The translations under genes and the position numbers were made by a program. From positions 12,311,740 through 12,375,739 of the forward strand of contig NC_043990.1 of NCBI RefSeq assembly GCF_902150065.1: a stretch of 64,000 nucleotides of DNA. The letters run 5' to 3'. Under the pieces are notes generated by a model that had not been told where the DNA came from, made no database searches, and saw only the letters and a program-made list of their open reading frames with translations. Origin of the DNA: Myripristis murdjan (taxonomy: Eukaryota; Chordata; Actinopteri; Holocentriformes; Holocentridae). Shown here piece by piece: positions 25,595 through 38,148 of the stretch (positions are counted from its first letter, which is position 1; each line of letters starts with the position of its first letter).

Positions 25595-27198
25595 AATATA
25601 CACAACATACAAGAATATAATAAAGTTAAAAATATGTATTTATTTTGAAAGAGTATGCATTCTATATTCAAAATGCAGACTGGAGTAAAAAAAAAAAATC
25701 ATACAAAATTTATTATTATTGAATGGTTAAGAATGACAGTATGTTGCAAGTGTCTGCCATGTAATTGTGCTGCTACACTGTTATTATTATTATTATTATT
25801 ATTATTTATTTTTTTTTTTTTAAATAAAGTTGAGCAAATACCTCTTTCTAATTCTTGTCAATTTTAGTAAACATCCCTGGTGTCAAGTGTGACAAAGCAG
25901 TCATTTTGTCCAGGCTAAAATGATGAATAACTTTTTCTGTAGTTATAAGTGATGATGAATGAATGAACATGTTTGCCAAAAAAGAACTAAAAAATAAATA
26001 AATAAATAAAAAATAATTACTATGTTATACAATACATTCATTGTAGCTGCACTTCCTTATTCAAAAGCCTAAGCATCCTGGTGTGCCTCAAGTATGTAAT
26101 GCCTCCGCTCCCCAAACACACACTCACACGCACACACACACCCTCTGCTATGGATAATTAAAACTCCAAGAGGCAGTGCCCTTAAAATCAACCAGAAAAC
26201 AACAATGGAAAACTACAGGCTGTGACTGGGCAGCAGGAGGGCCGACTGGTCAAAGAGACCTTCGTCTTTTACCTAAAGGCCCGGGGTCAACGCAGTGTGT
26301 CAACAAGCAAACACACAGCGACTCGGTCCTCATTGCTCTGAATCACCCTTTTCCCAAACCACTGAAATCAATGGGGCCATTTTTACAGCTCAAAAAAGGG
26401 AATAAACTGCATAAAATGACCCTAAAATGTCTCCAAACACAGCAGAGCATTATTATTTGAAAATACAGGCAATAATAAGGTAAATGTTGGACTTGTGAGC
26501 AGATAATGACGACACTTTGATTCAACTGTGAGCTATTTCTTTAAAAAGAAACTGGTGGGTAGGAGCAGCTGTTATTTTTAAAAGAAGGAAGCATTTTGTA
26601 TGCATGGCTTTGTTTCATATGAAATGAGTGCACTGTGACATGTGACCCTCTCCACTCAGCAGCAACAGTGTATCTTTATCTGAGCTTAAGAGCTACTTAA
26701 TCATGTTTCACAAGCCTCAGTGCAAGTCACTTCCAAACCAATGACGCCATCTAGTGCATCTTAAGCAGGACAACACGTTGACGAGCTGACTTCAAACCTG
26801 TCAATCTAACCCTAACCCAATCTGACAGGCTTCTGCTGTGTGCAACAGGTACGCATTGCATTCAAAACTATGTTTGAATGAGGCGTATGGTGAGTGTTAA
26901 ATCACATACAGATCTAATTCAATTTCAGAGAGATGCAAATGCACAAGATGTGAGAGTAAAAACAGAATTGTGACACAGACTTGCCCAGGTTCTCTTGATT
27001 TATAGGACATTTTCCCTCACTTGATCAGCAAGAGCAACCATTTCCACTTACAACTCAGACAAATCAAATTGTGAGATCTGGTCTTTTATAAAACACTATT
27101 TAATTAAGAGACGGGCTTCATGAGATATTCACAGATTTATTAATGTAAAGGAACCTCTATGTTGATATACCTTTGACAAAAAAATTAGACAAATTTAT

Positions 27199-27345
27199 CG
27201 GGGAAGGGTCCTTACCACAGCAGCCTGGGTTCAAATTTGGCCCAGGGGCTTTGCTGCATGTCAGCCCCTCTTTCTCCCCTGCCTTCCTGTCTCCCTCTAC
27301 TATCACAACCGAATAAAGCAGAAATTTAATTAAAAAAAAAAATTC
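27199..27345 (+). mobile_element. tRNA-derived SINE tail fragment
   Basis: A B-box-like 'GGGTTCAAATTTGG' is followed by 'GGGGCTTTGCTGCATGTCAG'-CCCC, a CT-rich stretch, 'CTATCACAACCGAATAAAG' and an A-rich tail. This matches the order of a common percomorph SINE-like repeat. The copy is diverged and no intact tRNA head is visible. Confidence 0.5.
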
Positions 27346-27387
27346 TAAAATAAATAAATAAATATTGTTGCCTGTCTCTATTGTATT

Positions 27388-27841
27388 CAGAGGTGGAATA
27401 TATATATAGATACATTTAATTGAGTATACATAAGTATGATTTTGAGGTATGGGAACTTATTTTATACATTTACTGCACTATATGTCAGAGGGAAATATTT
27501 TATTTTCTACTCCAATGCATTTAGCTAACAGCTGCAGTTACTAGTTACTTTGCAGGATAAGCATTTTTATCATACAAGACATATGATAAGTAAATGAAAT
27601 AGGATTCTTTGTAAAAGCAGAACAGTTACAGCTAAAATGTAATTCCCCCAGGTTAATGTGTCAATAAGGGGGACATTGTTCATAGTGATTCCTTTTTACT
27701 TCTCACACATTAAAACATTTTACTGCTTATACATCAACACTTTAACAAGTAAAATTTTGAATGTGGGACATTTAGTGGAGTATTTTTTTTTTCATTCATT
27801 TTGTTACTTTCACTCAATGAAAGACACTTTTTCCAGCACTG
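27388..27841. mobile_element. hAT-like non-autonomous DNA transposon remnant
   Basis: The left end CAGAGGTGGAA and right end TTTTTCCAGCACTG resemble the inverted ends of a widespread fish element (CAGTGGTGGAA...TTCCACCACTG). Internal landmarks also match, including 'TGAGGTA', 'CAGAGGGAAATATTTTATTT' and 'TTTTGAATGTGGGACATTTA'. The copy is old. I see no matching 8-bp target duplication, so ends are approximate. Confidence 0.55.
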
Positions 27842-28317
27842 CCTATTACAGTGGAGAGGGTGAACACTCTGATCAGAATAGCCACCCTTATCTCTCATGA
27901 GGTTAGCTTCTGTTGAATGAAAAATCTATTAAATTAAACTATCACCAAGCTATCCTTTTGCCAGGGACCCGCTGGTACCCCCTCATGGACCCGTGGGGTT
28001 CCCAGGAACCTAATTTGGAAACCACAAGCTACGTGACTGGGGAACACAATAGCTGAACTAGAAGAACACACTCAGTAAAGTGCAGATCTTCAAGGGGCGC
28101 ATCTCCCTTTTTTTGGACAGTAGGGTACCCTATGTGCTGAGCAAAACTTGGGAGATCGTCCACAAACAATTATAATGTCAATTGCTTATCAAATTATAAA
28201 ATAAATTACTGCATGATTCAAATATATTATAGTACAGTACAGACAATATACCATAAAACTCCCAAAGCCTCTCGGTTTTAGCTTTTTTGTTCTCTCTTCA
28301 TGAGTTTCATTTGTGGG

Positions 28318-28720
28318 TAGTGACCTACAGAATGAGATCGCAGATACAAGCGGTGGAAATGAGTTTCCTCTGCAGGGTGGCCAGGCGCTCCCTCAGGGAC
28401 AGGGTGAGGAGATCGGAGTAGAGCCGCTGCTCCTCCGCATTGAAAGCTGGAGTGGTTTGGGCAACTAGTCAGGATGTCTTCTGGTCGCCTCCCGGTGGAG
28501 GTGTTCTAGGCACAGCCACCTGTGAAGAGGCCCTGGGGCAGACCCAGGACAAGCTGGGGGGATTATGGCTGGCCTGGGTATGGCTTGGGATCCCCAGGAG
28601 GAGCTGCTGGATGTGGCCATGAAAAAAAGACCTTCTGAGCTGACCTCCTCAGCCTGCTGCTACTGCAACCCAGTTCAAGATTAGTGGCCAAAAATGATGA
28701 TGACGACAATGATGATGATG
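28318..28720 (+). mobile_element. 5'-truncated RTE/Rex-like LINE 3' end
   Basis: The sequence follows the familiar fish LINE end: GATCGCAGATACAAGCGG, GAAATGAGTTTCCTCTGCAG, GGCGCTCCCTCAGGGACAGG, GTAGAGCCGCTGCTCCTCCG, then GCCTCCCGGTGGAGGTGTT and GGGATCCCCAGGAGGAGCTG. It closes with a GATG-rich tail at 28694-28720, typical of RTE-clade elements. It encodes the end of a reverse-transcriptase protein but the frame is interrupted, so it is an old, inactive copy. Confidence 0.7.
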
Positions 28721-28878
28721 TATGTGTTTCAGTTTATCACATACATTATAGTAGTGGTTGGGATCATACGGCTCCTGAGGCATTTCTGGCCTTTTACAAG
28801 AAGGCGTATGGCATTCGACAAAAAACACGTATAATGAAGATCACAAATTAAAACAACAAAATGTAAAATTAGTGCTAG

Positions 28879-28949
28879 TCTCTCTCTCTCTCTCTCACTC
28901 TCTCTCTCTCTCTCTCTCTACTTCACACACACACACACACACACACACA
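28879..28949. repeat. Compound (CT)n-(CA)n microsatellite
   Basis: A CT run (28879-28919) passes into a CA run (28924-28949). A second CA tract lies at about 29452-29492, just after GACAGACA repeats. Confidence 0.85.
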
Positions 28950-29453
28950 GACATACACACTCACACTTCTCAGCAACGGCTTTTTTTACATGGTATTTTT
29001 TGCAGTAGTGACACTTCAGGCTGTTTTAACACCCACCTGTTGACAGATTTCATCAGCCTCTGACACTTTTTCAGTGTTTTTCTCCCGAGTCTGCTCTGTG
29101 TTCTGTTGACTTTCTTCATCAGCAGTGTGTTTTATAAACTACAAACAACGCAACAAATGTCCTGGATTTTTCCACTGGCAATGGAGTGACCACTTCTTGA
29201 ATAGGAGAAAAAACAGTATTAGGCCAGTAGGCCCAGTGGTAAGCAAAGAGAGAGAGGGGGATAAAACAGCAGTGGTCGAGTGAGATAGACAGTGAATGAA
29301 GTGAGAGAGTGGAAGCAGCAAGAACAAATGTTTTTCAGAGGTTCTGAATCACCACAACCGCGAGAGGTTCTGCATCATACAGTAAGAGCTGTGCATGAAA
29401 AAGTTTAGGTTAGGCCCAGTAGATTGGGAATTTAGCTGTGGACAGACAGACAG

Positions 29454-29494
<41 letters not shown>

Positions 29495-29644
29495 CACACA
29501 CTAAACCAATCACAAGATCTCCTCTAGGGGTGCCGCCTAGCAGAGATAATAAAGGCTTTGACTGCCAGTGTCACATAAGCTCATTAATTACAGCTGCACT
29601 GAAACTCTCGACATATTCAACACTCAAAATATTTATCTTCAGAT

Positions 29645-29671
29645 TGACGGGCTAAATTGTTTAGCCCGTCA
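29645..29671. repeat. Perfect 12-bp inverted repeat with a 3-nt spacer
   Basis: TGACGGGCTAAA, then TTG, then the exact reverse complement TTTAGCCCGTCA. It lies in intergenic DNA between the Ly6 array and clic1. I see no adjacent gene end that would make it a terminator; its role is unknown. Confidence 0.8.
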
Positions 29672-31333
29672 TAGTTTTGACTCTTTGACTCTTTGCAGGA
29701 AGTGACACATTAGTTGTTTATCTTTTGAAAGCAATGAGGCAGTCACAGATTAGCATCACACTCAATTTGGCACATCATGTGCTGCAACACATGCTCACAT
29801 GCATGAATGTACATGTAATTGCATTAATATGTGCCTACATGCATACATAAATATGTGCATGTGAACACATTTGATGAATATTTTCCTTCAATAAACAAAT
29901 TCAGCACTACAACTTCAAAAAGAGTGAAGTAGCACATCCAAAATCAGGCAATAACCACATTTCACTCATACACACCATGAAAAACTGTTAAGTTACAGCA
30001 AGAAAAAACCTTATTAGAACATTTTTGCTGTAAACAAGTGAAATCTGGGCATTTTCTTAATTTTGATTGTTTTTCCTTTTAAATTACAGAGTGCTACCTC
30101 ACCCTTTTTGATTGCTATTAGATAGATCTACTCCCTTCACCAGTAAACTCTGACTGTACAAAATATTAGGTCAACCTTGATGACAGAGTCGCATCCCTTT
30201 TTGCACAATCAACATCTCAGTTGTCTCAAAGGCTTAAAATCCTTTTGCAACTTGTCTGCTTCACTCTAATACATCACCTTAGTAATTTCCACAGATTTAT
30301 TAAGTGAAATCAATAACATAACGGCTCTAACCTGGACTCTCCTCATTAGCATGAGAGCAGTGTAGGCCTGCAGTCACTGTATAACTCAGCTAATCCTAAT
30401 TTATTTCTAATATTATGGCAGCCACATGCACATTTTGGCCTGTTTCCCCACATTTTGCAGCACATCTTGGAGAATATTCAGAAGTGAAAGTGAGCTGGCA
30501 TGTTTCCCAGTGTGGCAGGTTGCGGGCCTACTGTAAATATTACATAAGCTTAGCACCAACATGGCTTCCCTCAGCCTACTTCTGTGTCCTACCAGCTTTA
30601 GGACAGGATTGAGCCCAACTTGACCAATCTCACAAGATGTGGCACTTGGAATAATCTTTTCAAAGCAGCGTGCAACGTGTAGAGATGAGTGATTTCTTCA
30701 AACGGGGCCCTTTCGTTTTGCTACACGCTCCATCTCCCCCCTCCTCCTCCTCCTCCTCCCCCTCCTCACCCCGGACCCGCATCTGTCAGCCCGTCTGCTC
30801 GGCAGGGCCTTTCTTTTCTCTCTCTCTCCTCTCGACATATTGCTGTAAATCTGCGCTTTGTTTCAGCTCGCAGCGGCACTCGTTGCGAGTTGACTGCGAC
30901 TTGAAACTAAAACCATCACCCCCTCTACCAGGAAATGGAGGAATGATGAGCGTGTAGCAGGGCAGAGAGAGAGAGAGAGAGAGACAGAGCGACTGGGAGG
31001 GGAAACAACAAACTAGGCGTCAACTGCAACTTTGAAGACTTAGGAGGTAGCCCTACATCTGCGGATACATTCATTAGCCTGTAATTTGGTATTAACGAGC
31101 ATTTGAGGACAAGGTGTGCTCCGTGTGAATGTTGCTTATGCCTCTGTATCTGTTTTTGGATGCTCTTTATTTGTGCCAAGTTGGTTTGCCTACTTTGTAG
31201 CAAGCAGCAAATTGGGCGCCGGGCGTTGCGCTCCTTCTGGAAAATGACAGCAAAATAATCCAAGTTTCCAGTGACTTTGCGCTAACTTTAACTTTACTGT
31301 CCTCCCGAAAGGTTTCACCCACCAGCAGCCACA

Positions 31334-34300
31334 ATGAGCGACGAGAACCGACCGAGAATTGAACTTTTCGTCAAGGTAAGTTGTGATTGAGTGACAATTC
31401 GCGGTCGCATCCGCAAGTGACGTACAATGGCGACATTGTAACAGCAGCTAGTTAACAGTTTATTTAGTAGGCGCCATATCGCCCAGGCGTGTTACACTCG
31501 TTATCTTATCACATCACAGAACGCCTGAAGACATTTTATCGCATGCCTGTTACTCCTAGCAGATAACTTTATCAGCGCAACAGGTTTTCCTGCTTCGAGG
31601 ACGTGATACCGCTTTGTAGATCAACTACAACCACATTTCATATTTCTCCTATATCATAATAATTTAACATCCATGTCAGCTACCAACTTGGCTGACTCAC
31701 CGGGCTTATTAACGACAGTAATACTAATCTAATTAAATGCACGTTAAGATAATGGGCAGGCGACTTTGATCTATATTTAGTGTGTTGGGCAGGCAGGGTA
31801 ATCTTGGGGCGTTGTCTTGAGAGAAAAACATGCTCTAATATAACCAATATGGCAATTTCTGTGGCTTTTTTCTCCCTGCCTGCCCTCATGCTCTTACACA
31901 AGTTTCCATAATGATTCCTCTGTATGAACATGTGGGCCCCGCCGGGCCGCCACCTCCTTCTTTCTCTCTTCACACATGAAAGATGCTGTTGTAACTTCTC
32001 TTAAGTCCTGATTTCCGGTCAGCCTTCCCAATCACTTCTAAAATCCTCTCACAAGAAACAAGCCCGGCACTAGGCCTCATGGTAATCACAGTACATTTGG
32101 CAGGAGTTTGACATGGGCGTTGGTTACAAAAAGGGGTAATTTACCTGCCATATACCCTATGTTATAAATGGCCATAGTAAACATCCACAAGTGGACACAG
32201 TTTGACTTTATGTGAAATATGGTTTTATGCAGCCATATGGAGCACAGAAATCTATATTTTCTGAATGAGTAGCCTGCAAGCTGTTCTAAAATATAAGAAA
32301 AGGCCACTTGGTGCACTGCCTCTTGCATCACCCAGACTTGAAACATGCCGCTTGCTTGGATGGAAGAAACCTTGAGTTTCAATTTTCTTTGTGAGGGAAG
32401 GTATTTATGAAAGCATTTGCTGAGCTGCATGATGTCTACTTGACTGTTTAGTTCATGCTCCTGATTTTTCTCTGTCCTTTGCATCTTTCCTTTATGTTCT
32501 TTTTAAAAAAAATTCTCTGTTGCTTTCGTTGCACATGTATTTCCAGCCACAATGTATCTTAAAATATCAAAGATCATATTTTGTCTGTCTTATGGAGAAG
32601 GTTAGGGTTTGGCATGAAGTGCCCAGTGAGTTTAAGGATGCTGTAATGTGTATGATTAACCTTTTAAGTGAAAAAAAAAGTCCTGAATAGTGGCTGTTCA
32701 GCTTGGCCAGAGATCAAACCTCCATGTGCACATTTACAGCTCTTTTCCATTTCATTTCTCCAGGCAGGAAACGATGGCCAGAGCATCGGCAACTGTCCCT
32801 TCTCTCAGCGTCTCTTCATGGTGCTGTGGCTGAAAGGAGTCACGTTCGACGTGACCACAGTGGATATGAAGAGGTGAAACACTGGCATTTTCACTTTTTT
32901 TCCCCCTAAGTTCTCGCTGCCTTGCAAGTGTATAATTGCCATAATAGTGGAATGTCACCCCACTGTGTTAAGTCTCCCAAATGTGCATAAACGTTGGCCC
33001 TTCTATTCAATTATCTGGTGTCAAAAGATATAAAGCTGCACGGGCACTGGTTTAAATAGACGGTAAGCCAGGCACTTCTTAGTCACAGCCATATGAGTCA
33101 TAAAAGTTTCTCTCTCTTCCCCTCCCTCCAGGAAGCCAGACATCCTGAAGGACCTGGCTCCTGGTGCTCAGCCGCCCTTTCTCATCTACGGCAGCGACGT
33201 GAAAACTGACACCAACAAAATAGAGGAGTTCCTGGAGGAGAATCTGTGCCCTCCAAAGTAATCACTCCTTCCATCTGTTCCCTTGCCCCATTCAGTTGTT
33301 TTGCTTGACTCCAGTCCTTGCTTCCTGCTATTTTGAGTCGTCCTGCTCCCTCTTTGTGTTCAGACTTAAACACACTGTGTAACATGCTTAAATTGCTGCT
33401 CTTGGTCCAAGGGGATCACAGTTTAAAATAGGGTTCATTCAGAAAGACAATGACAATGTATATAGATGTATACAATTATGAATGTCATGCATAAATCGTC
33501 ATTTACCTATTTATTGTTTAGGTACCCTCGCCTGGCTGCTCGCAACCCGGAGTCAAACACAGCGGGCATGGATGTCTTCTCCAAATTCTCAGCTTACATC
33601 AAGAACTCAAACCCCGGGCTGAATGACAGTGAGTGATGCTTAATATGGTCAAATTACACTAAAAAAAAAATTGGGGTTTGCATTACTTATGTGTTATTTA
33701 TTGATGCATTTAGATAAATCACTCATCCTCATTTAGAAAGAGGGCAGCATCAACTACAAAATGCAGTTTTGTTCATGGTTTTTCTGCTTTTCAGATCATA
33801 ATGAAATGTATAGGGCACCTTGTTCAGTGATGCTTTTACCACTCATGCTCAGCACACACACTTGCTGTACTGCAAGACATACTGTAAGTGTTTCTTGTGC
33901 AAAACACTGGGTGAACACAGCAGTTGTTCTGGTGTCAAACTGGTTCTCATCGGTTTCCCTGTAACAATGCAGCTGAGCGCCTTCTGTCTGCATCTGACTG
34001 ACAGAAACCCAGCAGGGAGTGTCTGCTAATAACATTACAGTCTGAGCCTTTCTGTCTCAGTGCAAACAGGTCACCTGCTGCTCTGTGTGTCTACCCACTC
34101 TGTGTTGAGTTGAGAGTTATATTCTTATATCCATGGTGTAATTTCTAATTTATAAACTAAAGTCCAGAAAAAAAATCATTCAAAATGTGTAACATCATTT
34201 CAAAAATGAATTGCAAGCTAAGATCAAGATCAAGTTCAAGATTCTGTTTTTACAGCTATTATTTACATCTTGGATTAAATATGATTGATTGTGTATGTGT

Positions 34301-34867
34301 GTATGTGCATGTGTTCAGACCTCGAGAAAGGCCTGCTGAAGGCCCTGAAGAAGCTGGACGACTACCTTGGCTCCCCACTTCCTGATGAGATCGATGAAAA
34401 TAGCGCTGATGATGTCACTTCCTCGTCCCGCCCCTTCCTGGACGGCCAAGAGCTTACTCTGGCTGACTGTAACTTGCTGCCTAAGCTTCACATTGTGAAG
34501 GTAATCTTTCATTCTAAGCAGTGCACAGTGTGAGGTCTCTCTCGGATGAATAGATTAAGGTCTACGGCTGTCTTGTTAAATCTCAAACAGAAGGCTGGTG
34601 TTTGGCAAGGCTTGCTGAGCTTTCTATTTATATCACCTGCAGTCAGGAAATGTTTAAAACTTTTTCTCTCTTTGTCTCTCTCTCTCTTCCTCTCTCTGCC
34701 TCTAGGTGGTGTGTTTGAAATACCGTAACTTCAGTATCCCTCGCACTCTGGCCAACCTGTGGAGGTACCTGGACGCTGCGTACGCCCGAGAGGAGTTTTC
34801 CTCCACCTGCCCAGTCGACTCAGAGATCCACAGCGCCTATGCCTCTGTAGCTAAAGCTCTCAAGTAA
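31334..34867 (+). CDS. clic1: Chloride intracellular channel protein 1
   Basis: CLIC1 is a GST-fold protein that exists as a soluble, glutaredoxin-like monomer and can associate with membranes. Six exons join in frame to 242 residues: 31334-31375, 32764-32873, 33132-33257, 33522-33628, 34319-34500 and 34706-34867. Internal exon lengths 110, 126, 107 and 182 nt are those of the CLIC family. The product starts [19 protein letters not shown] and carries the redox motif CPFS at residues 25-28. The N-terminal thioredoxin-like half is followed by an all-helical half ([33 protein letters not shown]; ending SVAKALK). It is closest to CLIC1 by its short N-terminus, [13 protein letters not shown] and [11 protein letters not shown]. 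Residue 60 is Ala where human CLIC1 has Cys59. The start has A at -3. Upstream DNA is CT- and GC-richer, consistent with a TATA-less promoter. Confidence 0.96.
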
Positions 34868-37563
34868 GAGGACAACAGAGGTGCAAATCATGCACACACC
34901 AGCAGAGCAACACACAAATGCAGACACACACAGACATACACACCCAAACACACCCTGTGCTCACACTGCGAGCCACTTGATTGATCGGATTTTGACTAAT
35001 TTTTGTCAGTGCAGCAACCTCCAGTTGGACCTGTGTAGTAGATTTTCAAGATGAATCATTCATTGTTGTGGCTATGATATCACCTTGGATCATGTTACAT
35101 TGTTTGATTAGTCAACATGTCTCACTCACCACTGACCGCAATGACGGTTGCAGCCAATTTTCTGTTATTTTTTGAGACGTTTCTTCCTGTAGCCTTTCAA
35201 ATACAAGTTGTAGAAAACAGGAAAAGTTTGAATTACTGTGGTCAGTCTCTCGTCCACTTTGTACTTTGCCAACATAGACCATTGTTTATGAAACAAAATT
35301 GGTAGGGAAAGGAGGAAACACAGGAACCTGACTTTTGACCGCCGGTGACCACAGAAAGTGCAGCCGTTTTGGCCGACTTCTCTCGGTGGACAAGTTTGTC
35401 GAGCGTTCAGCTCTATAGGAAATGAAAGGACTTCTGGTGGATTGTTGATCAGGTTGCTTGCAGTGTAAACACAGGAACACCCGCTGGGAACAGCAGATGA
35501 ACACACAGTGTACATGCACACTCACACAAACTGAAAACTACAGCCTTGCTTGTGTATAGTTCAACACCAGTAGATGCACACTGTAACAGTGGAAACATTT
35601 CTTTGTTTGTGCAGACTCAGTGAATGCTGAGTCTGTCTGAAGTATAGCGTTGTTTTCTTCTTTATGACGAATGCCATATCCTTCATTTTGGTAAATACTG
35701 AACCAATGCATCGATGTGCAGATGCCCACAGAGCTGCCTACCAGATCGTCACTAGGACCCTCCAAGCTTCACACAAACGTGTCACCCTTTGCTTTTCAGT
35801 CGGCACATTAGGAAATAAATTGTGCATTTAGATGACAGACATGCATACCAGCGCCAGCTCACCTGCCAAGTGTCTTTCGAGGCGTGTCTCTAATTACAGA
35901 TGTGTAACATTCAGTACAACTGCTGTGGTAACAAGGCCTTTTACAGTTGAGGATCACAAAGGCACCGATTGTACACTTAAGTCACCTCATGCTCAAATGT
36001 AATATCTTCTTAATGTTTGTAATCTTAGTGGGTTAATAGGCTGTGGTCTCAGCAAGGAAGGGAGAGGCTGTACGTCTTCTTGTGGGCCGGGACTGGGCTG
36101 GGTGTAGGGACGTATAGAGCGGAGAACGGTTACTCAGACAGGAAATGATTTCACTAGACCTCTACTTCCTCTTTCTGCTCTGCCACACCACCAGCTGTGA
36201 AGGATTAATCAAGATTACCAAGCTTGTTTGATTCGCTGTAAGGCTCTTTTGCCAGTGGATCACTTTGCTCTGCCTAAAATGTGTGAAGGATATTGTTGTT
36301 GTTTTTTATTATTATTGTGGAAGGAATCAAATTGCAAGCTTATTGGAGTTCATTTAGATGAAGAAGTGAAGTGAATGGTTGCTGTTCCTCCTCCGTTTGT
36401 CCGGGGCACGAGGCCTTTTCTGTCACATTTTTCTTGAAAAAAAAAAATTGAGGAAGTTTAGCAACAGAAAATAACATCCGGACCGTTACCTTGAATTGAC
36501 TCTATGGTCAATTATAAGCTCAGTGTACTGAATGACTGCAGACTGATGATTTGCTATTAGGATGACTCCTTTATTGGAGATTTCTGTCCGGTCGATTTCT
36601 GTTTTGAACACATTGCCCCTCAAAGTGACTGGAAATTGAAGACGTGGGAAAAACCGGAAAATGATGTATGTCTGTCCAAAACTGTAGTAACTTGCATTGA
36701 GGATTTGAATGATTGCAAGGCACTATTTGCATGAAACAAGACTTAATTTGTAGATTTAGCTCATGATTTGCCTCATTGCAATTTCTAAATATGTGTCCTG
36801 GGTCAGGGTGAAGCTCTGTCAAACAAGCTAAAACCTAAGTGCAATTCAGTGATTGAGTTATCATATCATTTTTATTGTATTAGACCTTTATTGAGAGCAC
36901 TTACAGAATTCAATCAAACAAGATGACCCCCCTCCTCCTGCACAGCTGGTAGATGTGATGCATGTGTCGATCAAACCCATGATAGATTGTACTTGACTGA
37001 AAATTTAATTGTTGTGATTTTATTGTTTTTTCTAAAGCACGGACCAACTTTTCCAGGGCCATGTGGCCTTAGTACTACTTTACCTTCATGGCTGTATGTT
37101 TAAAAGGGACTGGGTCTGTATAATTTCAGTGCTGATGTTTTCCAGTATTTCTTTTATCCAAGCGTGGGCATCTTGCTCTTGTTTGACCTTTTACTGTAAG
37201 GTTAGAGACAATTTCAGGGAACATTTAATTTCATGTCCTCAGTTGAGTTTTCATTTCACTGTTTCTAACTCTTTTTTTTATCTTCATGTCATGTATTTTC
37301 TGTGTTGTGATACCCACCTTGTGCTTTTCACTAGTTATTCCCTACTCCTGTGCATTTGCCTCCACATATTTTAGCCATTTTTCAGCTTTCTCCATTTAGT
37401 CAAAGGCAGTTACAATTCAAGTCTGCAGGAGCAAAGTGATATTGTGGACAAGTTGGATCATTATTGTTGTTGACAATCAAACTAACAGCACAGATGAAAG
37501 TTTTTTTTTTATGTATTTTGTACATTCCAAGCTCTTATAAAGACATTCATTTATTGATATTCC

Positions 37564-37569
37564 AATAAA
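37564..37569 (+). terminator. Candidate distal polyadenylation signal of clic1
   Basis: AATAAA about 2.7 kb after the clic1 stop codon, followed some 35 nt on by the T/G-rich 'GATTGTGTTTTTATTTGTTG'. It lies within 50 bp of an opposing signal on the minus strand. Confidence 0.4.
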
Positions 37570-37607
37570 AACACCTTAATAAGAAGTCTACCAGGGATGA
37601 TTGTGTT

Positions 37608-37613
37608 TTTATT
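37608..37613 (-). terminator. Candidate polyadenylation signal of the minus-strand Ly6 gene
   Basis: TTTATT on the plus strand reads AATAAA on the minus strand, about 540 nt after that gene's stop codon. The cleavage site would fall almost on top of that of clic1. Confidence 0.35.
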
Positions 37614-38148
37614 TGTTGTCTTTTATGTCTCTCAACAAGGGTAATAACTGAAGGTGATACATTTTTTTATGGGCACGCCGGGCTTAGAAAGTAGTGTACA
37701 AAAAGGTACACATAAAACAGCAAAGTTTCAATTCTATAGAAGCAGTAATCATAGAAAGCAGTGACTATAAATACAAAGTAACTTATTTTTAATACAGGTT
37801 CAGAGCAAACACTTAAGTTACATCTTTGATATACAGCACCATTCAGAAGCATACAATTAAACTAGGCATCTCTTAAAAGTAGTTTAAAGAGGTTAAAGCT
37901 GCATTAGCATCATCTTATACTTGGTGGCCACCAAGACACTTTCACTGTTAGTTAAAAATAAAATCAAAATGAAAAAAAGGTAATTGTCAAACCCTGTTGC
38001 GTCATGAATGCATGCATAAGTGCCTGTGTGTATAAATCTTTTTGCCTGCATGCATATTTATAAATCTTGTCCAGGTTTCTCTCTCAGGTCACTTACATCG
38101 GCAGTGTTTTGTGTTTAACCCTCGGCCTCCACCTCATGTCTCTGCCTG

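Larger units (their letters stand above)
25251..31333. other. Six-kb intergenic region between the Ly6 array and clic1
   Basis: No coding exon was recognised. It holds the gene 5 3' UTR (AATAAA at 25589-25594), a SINE tail, a hAT-like element, an RTE-like LINE end, (CT)n and (CA)n tracts at 28.88-28.95 and 29.45-29.49 kb, and an inverted repeat at 29.65 kb. From about 30.7 kb it becomes more GC-rich with CT-rich stretches, consistent with the clic1 promoter and 5' UTR. Confidence 0.55.
34868..38148. other. Convergent 3' ends of clic1 and the minus-strand Ly6 gene
   Basis: No coding exon was recognised. I read 34868 to about 37585 as a possible long clic1 3' UTR ending at AATAAA 37564-37569. 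A shorter form could end at the AATAAA near 35.81 kb. The minus-strand Ly6 gene has its own candidate signal at 37608-37613. A (CA)-rich stretch follows the clic1 stop. Confidence 0.45.
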